Under the pieces are notes generated by a model, which was not told the DNA's origin, did not search any database, and worked only from the letters and a program-made list of their open reading frames with translations. DNA of 64,000 nt from Carettochelys insculpta (lineage: Eukaryota; Chordata; Testudines; Carettochelyidae), in contig NC_134138.1 in NCBI RefSeq assembly GCF_033958435.1, forward strand, positions 179,164,798 to 179,228,797, written 5' to 3'. Positions 59,761 through 64,000 of the stretch are shown here, piece by piece (the stretch's first letter is position 1; every line of letters starts with the position of its first letter). Made by a program: the position numbers and the translations under genes.

Positions 59761-59912
59761 TCTAGGTGAATATGACACTTCAAGAGAGTGGGGCAATGGA
59801 CAAATCCAAGAGTTCAACCAAATAATGGGGGTGCACATGGTAGCACTGAAGTTCCTAACGTGTCTCACAAGGAATATGTGAACCTCACGTATCTTTGATG
59901 TTATCACTTTTG

Positions 59913-60313
59913 GGCTGTGTTGTTAATGAGGGATTTTGGAAGATGATAATGAGGCACAGCCAGGAATATGCAGCATCTCATTAGCATGCTGGTGGTCACA
60001 CGTGATTTGAAAGTGCTACTTTAAAATGCACGCTGCCCATGTAGCTGGAGGCCTTTTGAAAGGACACCCTGATTTCAACAGCCCCTTCTTCCCAAAACCA
60101 AACAGGAAAAAGGGGCTTTCAAAATCAGGGAGTCCTTTTGAAAGGTCCCTGGCTACACGGGCAGCGTGTTTCGAAGCGGCACTTTCGAACCATGTGTGGC
60201 TGCCATGATGCTAATGAGGTGCTGCATATTCATGGCAGTGCCTCATTAGCATCTTCAGATATCCCTCATTAACATGCCCCCTCTGAAAGGAGAGGGTTAG
60301 TGTAGACATGGCC
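59913..60313. mobile_element. Harbinger-like MITE with TTG target duplication
   Basis: The right end GTGTAGACATGGCC and the left end GGCTGTG lie next to TTG on both sides (59910-59912, 60314-60316). Inverted arms share 'gttaatgagggat', 'gaagatgctaatgaggcac' and 'gcagcatctcattagcat' type blocks. The left arm has lost about 30 bp next to the terminus. Confidence 0.82.
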
Positions 60314-60316
60314 TTG

Positions 60317-61869
60317 GTAACATACATACCAAGTTTTAAATCACAACAAGATGAAAAAACATGTCTCCTCTACTTTGTTCCTCTGTATTCATTTGAGCAA
60401 ATGGAAAAGGGGAAGATAGACATTTTGCTATAAACATTCATGGTTTTGTAATGTGCAAGACAAAGATGGGGAATAGAAATATTTGGTGTACAAAACACTA
60501 GGGAATTGTTTGGTATAGTGTGTTTTGGATTACAAAACATCTCTAGTTTTAAATTAAATGTACATTCCTCTCAGTCATACCCCACATCAAGATCAGCACC
60601 AAAGTCAGTGATAAAAATAAAGCAACTTCATGAGGCAGTTTTCTGAAAAATAAGGTGGCTAATTTGCCAATGAATAAAGGTTATATTGTGCTAACATTTT
60701 CTATAGTCAGACCATAACAATGCAATTTTTCTAGATCATAAAATGCCAGGTACAAAGTGATAAGAAAATACAAGGGTCATGAGAAAAGGGCAGAAATCAT
60801 AATCCCAGCATCCCTCAAGGTTTTCAGAAAGCTGAAAGGATGCAGTAACTGCTTGAATCAATCCTCATTCCAGATATCTGCAGTTTATTAAAAGAAATAA
60901 AAGTAGGTGAGAAGAGATTTTTTTTGTCAGTTCCCAGGATTAAAGGGCAGATCATTTCACATTTACATAAGTGCCATCTTCTTTCTTTCTCTCTGGACTA
61001 ATTTAAATCCTTTGCCTCTCACCATGTATATTTCCCATAGCAGATGCCTCTCCTCTCGTGTTCAGGCATAACATGTTTTCAGATGGGAGAAGATATATAA
61101 ATTTCCTCTTTTGCCTGAGAACAACTGAGATTCACACTGAGAAAGAAGGGCAAAAGCAACAGCACAATACAGTCTTCAGGAGCATCTTCACTGCCCACAG
61201 TCCAGGGAAAGATACATTTCACTGAAGAACTTCTTCACACTGGCAGACTGAAGCTCCTAGGAATCATTTTCCCCATTTTGAAGCGAGACTATTTTATCTA
61301 TTCACTGACTAACATTGGCAGACTTTCACTGTAGGGAGAAAGGGGCAGTTGTATTGCAGTCTCATGCTTGTTAAAAGCTACAGAGCTTTTCAGGATGCTA
61401 GGATTAGGGGTTGCTGAATAAGTATTCAATATACACAATAGAAACTCAAGGCAAGGTTGGACTACTCTGATCTCCAAGGGAGAGGACAAGGATTCCACAT
61501 TTAAACAGAACTCCACTGGATTTCGGAATGAAGCATGGACCAAATTGTTGAAACCCGAATGCCTAAAGCTAGGTTTGCAAATTAATGTTTAGGAATTGTC
61601 AAAAATGTTGAAGGCATGCAATGCATTAGTAATAGCATTGGACACAGGATTTTAGAGAGACACAGTGGGAGAGGTAATGTATTTTGTTGGAACAACTTCT
61701 GAGCATCTGAGAAAGACACATTTTTGAGTCACAGAGCCTTCACAGATTTTCAAAGGAGTCTGTGGGGGTTAGGTGCCTGGTCCCCTTAAGAATATTGGTG
61801 CCTAAAACCCATTCTCCCCATTACTGCATGGTAAACAAATGTGTGTATCCAGCTGAGATGGATCCCTGT
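60317..61869. other. Non-coding stretch
   Basis: No gene recognised. Around 61760-61810 a phrase 'gttaggtgcctggtcccctt' may be part of an old SINE. Confidence 0.4.
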
Positions 61870-61877
61870 GAGTAGAG

Positions 61878-62480
61878 CAGGGGTGCACAGAGTGGGGATG
61901 AGCCCCCATGGGGGGCAAAGCATTATTGGCTCCCTCCCCAACAACTTCCACTTCATTGCCAGCCCTCTGCACCTGCCCCGCTGCTGGGCTGAGGCAGTTT
62001 GCTCCTGGCAATGGGGGCCAGGCTGGCTGGTGGGGGTAAGGAGTCCCAACGCTCAGTCTCCAGCCATAGCACTGCAGTTGGTCCAGCCCCACTGCACTTC
62101 CCCCACTCACCTGGAAGGAGCTGCCATTTGCCCAGCACCTTGACACCAGGGCCAGCACATGTCTCCACCCACCTAGCCAAGCAGCCTGTCCACCCTGCGC
62201 TGGGCAGAGGGCGATAGGGCACAGAGGCCCTAAGCCAAGTGGCAGGGGCTGCCATCAGCTTCCCAGCTTGATGAGGTTCCCTCTTGGGGTACCTCTTGGG
62301 ATCCTCCACCTGAGCACCCCTCTCCCATTGGGGCACCTCTGGAGCCTCAAAGCATCTGTTTCCTGAGCATCCCACCCTCTTTTAGAGTGCCCCCAACCCC
62401 TCCTGTGGTCCTCCCACAGGTAGGGGGCTCCCAGCTAATTGCAGGGCTGAAAAGGGAGAAAAAAAGTTTGCTCACCCCTG
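61878..62480. mobile_element. hAT-type MITE (603 bp) with 8-bp target duplication
   Basis: It starts CAGGGGTGCACAGAGTGGGG and ends AGTTTGCTCACCCCTG. Eight-base flanks GAGTAGAG (61870-61877) and GAGCAGAG (62481-62488) differ at one base, matching the 8-bp duplication of the hAT superfamily. Interior GC-rich, no transposase. Confidence 0.85.
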
Positions 62481-62488
62481 GAGCAGAG

Positions 62489-64000
62489 AATGGGCTGAAC
62501 AGATATTTTTCCTTCAACCCCTCCACTCCTAAAAATCCAGAAGTGTTGAGCTAAGGTTAGAGATGGGAGCGTTTCTGACCATCATGATTGGCCATCACAG
62601 ACTCTCTGATCTTCAAGGAAAAGGTCTTCATAGGGTCATGGAATATACCTGCTAATAATAGAAGGCTAGCATTTTACCAGCTGTCTGTGTCATGCAGTTG
62701 AAAGGTCAATTTAAATTCTTGTGTAACTATTAGCTTGTCTTTTTACATCAGTTTATATCAACTTAATCACATTAAAAGTGCCCAGTTCTCAACATATCCA
62801 GTTCTCAACATATCCAGTTCTCAAAATTTGATATAGCTGATCTCTTCTGCTTAAGAAACTAGCTACAAAACAGTATCAGTTGCTTTCAAAACAGCCTTAA
62901 ACTTGTCATTCAAACAGAATATTGGCAATGAGACCAAAATGATTTCCTTTCTTCACAAAATTCCTCTAGGTCACATGCTAGTAGTTCTTGCAAGGAGCTA
63001 TTACTGAACACATTAATACTAATGTATTTAAAGGAATCTGGGTATCTTATCTGGACATTTATTATCTGGAATCAAATTGATTTTGACACAACGGAACACT
63101 TGTTAAATACAAAAAATAATAACCAGAAATATAGCAGTGTATATACACTGTAACTGATCATTCTAAAAAGTCAGTGTACAAACCGTACAATGCTTTCAAA
63201 GCATCCATTAATTTTAAAAATAATGCTGCAAATTTCAGTCAATCTTCATGTTGACTCCCAAATCCTACTGTACCACAGCACGGTTTATACCTAAGTATGA
63301 ATTCCTTCTACAGTATTTAGAACTTTCTTTATGGGTTCATCTACCCATTGCAAACCACTTTTGAGCTTTCCTTTGGCTGTTCATTATGCACAGGAAATAT
63401 GGAAATGTAGACTGTATCTGCAGAGAAAATATTCTCCTCTGACTTTAATCCTTATTGTAACATCTAAATTCAGAATGAGAAAGACTTATGTAACGTTAAA
63501 AACAAACATCTCTGGAAAAAATGAATTTTCCCCTCCACACGCGCACACAGGGCTAGATCCACACAGAGTGGAAAGAAAAAAATGTAACATGGGGTGAAAA
63601 TTCCCTTCTTGCCCCTTGTTCAATTTCTTTTTTCTGACAAAAAAAATTAAGCGGTGGTAAGAAAAATCTCCCTTGAGATTAAAAAAGTCAGTATAAACTA
63701 AGTTACCAGGCCTTCTTAAATTACAAGTATGTAACAAATGACAGAGTGTCTGAATAGTCAATTTAAGCAAAAAAGGAGGAGAAACCAGGAACACTCAGAG
63801 AATGAGTAATTCGAGCACAGATCTGATTTGATTAGACATGAATTTTAAATGATTTTTTTTAGTTAATATGATAATTTGTCATTAAACTTGATGTACTAGA
63901 GAGTCACATTTGTATTTCTGTACTATTTTATCAATAGAGACTAATTTTGTTGACTTTCAAGTTGAATAATATGATCTAATTTAGCTGAAGTTTGACTGAT
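62489..64000. other. AT-rich non-coding stretch to window end
   Basis: No gene. It contains the short tandem repeat listed at 62782-62828. Confidence 0.4.
62782..62828. repeat. 16-bp tandem repeat, three copies
   Basis: CCAGTTCTCAACATAT at 62782, 62798 and a diverged third copy at 62814. Confidence 0.9.

Overview
The window reads as nuclear DNA of a vertebrate, most likely a cryptodiran turtle. Tortoise-type Cry I SINEs (tRNA-derived head, CR1-type tail) occur near 34.1, 56.3 and 57.5 kb. CR1 LINE tails of reptilian type lie near 11.2, 17.8, 31.6, 43.9 and 46.3 kb. MIR/L2-like relics and a dense crop of Harbinger-like MITEs and hAT-type elements fill much of the rest. The turtle assignment rests on recognising these repeat families by eye, not on a database search. 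I found no host protein-coding gene, tRNA or rRNA that I could support. Most of the window is AT-rich intergenic or intronic sequence. The GC-rich islands are transposable elements and their internal minisatellites.

The core of the window (about 5.7-25 kb) is a cluster of PIF/Harbinger DNA transposons. (1) A 3.2-kb relic at 5677-8836 has a TAA target duplication; transposase exon 1 is still open, exon 2 is missing, and the Myb-like gene on the opposite strand is decayed. (2) An older relic of a different lineage lies at about 9430-14840, with a broken transposase (+) and a broken Myb/SANT gene (-). It was later invaded by a 525-bp foldback SINE-like insertion, a CR1 tail and a 710-bp MITE, and it carries a ~130-bp tandem array. 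(3) A structurally complete 5164-bp element at 19792-24955 has TAC target duplications, 36-bp TIRs and two convergent intact genes. A two-exon Myb/SANT-like protein (417 aa) lies on +, and a two-exon HARBI1-type DDE transposase (422 aa, Asp209/Asp259/Glu333) lies on -. In this superfamily the Myb-like protein and the transposase work together, the former helping import and/or bind the ends and the latter cutting and joining. The 710-bp MITE at 13840-14549 is an internally deleted, inverted copy of this same element.

Immediately to the right (24.96-27.35 kb) is an LTR-like repeat split by a 447-bp MITE. It is followed by an inverted copy of the same segment in circularly permuted order, a rearrangement suggestive of a circular intermediate or a tandem array. 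From 28 to 34 kb two related long DNA-transposon derivatives (29470-31486 and 32517-33954) each carry a different internal minisatellite. The remainder (34-64 kb) is mostly unremarkable AT-rich DNA. It is punctuated by MITEs (34.6, 44.8, 46.8, 48.9, 54.3 and 59.9 kb), hAT-type elements (58951-59760; 61878-62480, the latter with an 8-bp target duplication), an L2/CR1-type reverse-transcriptase relic (57.9-58.7 kb), MIR-like SINEs and simple repeats.
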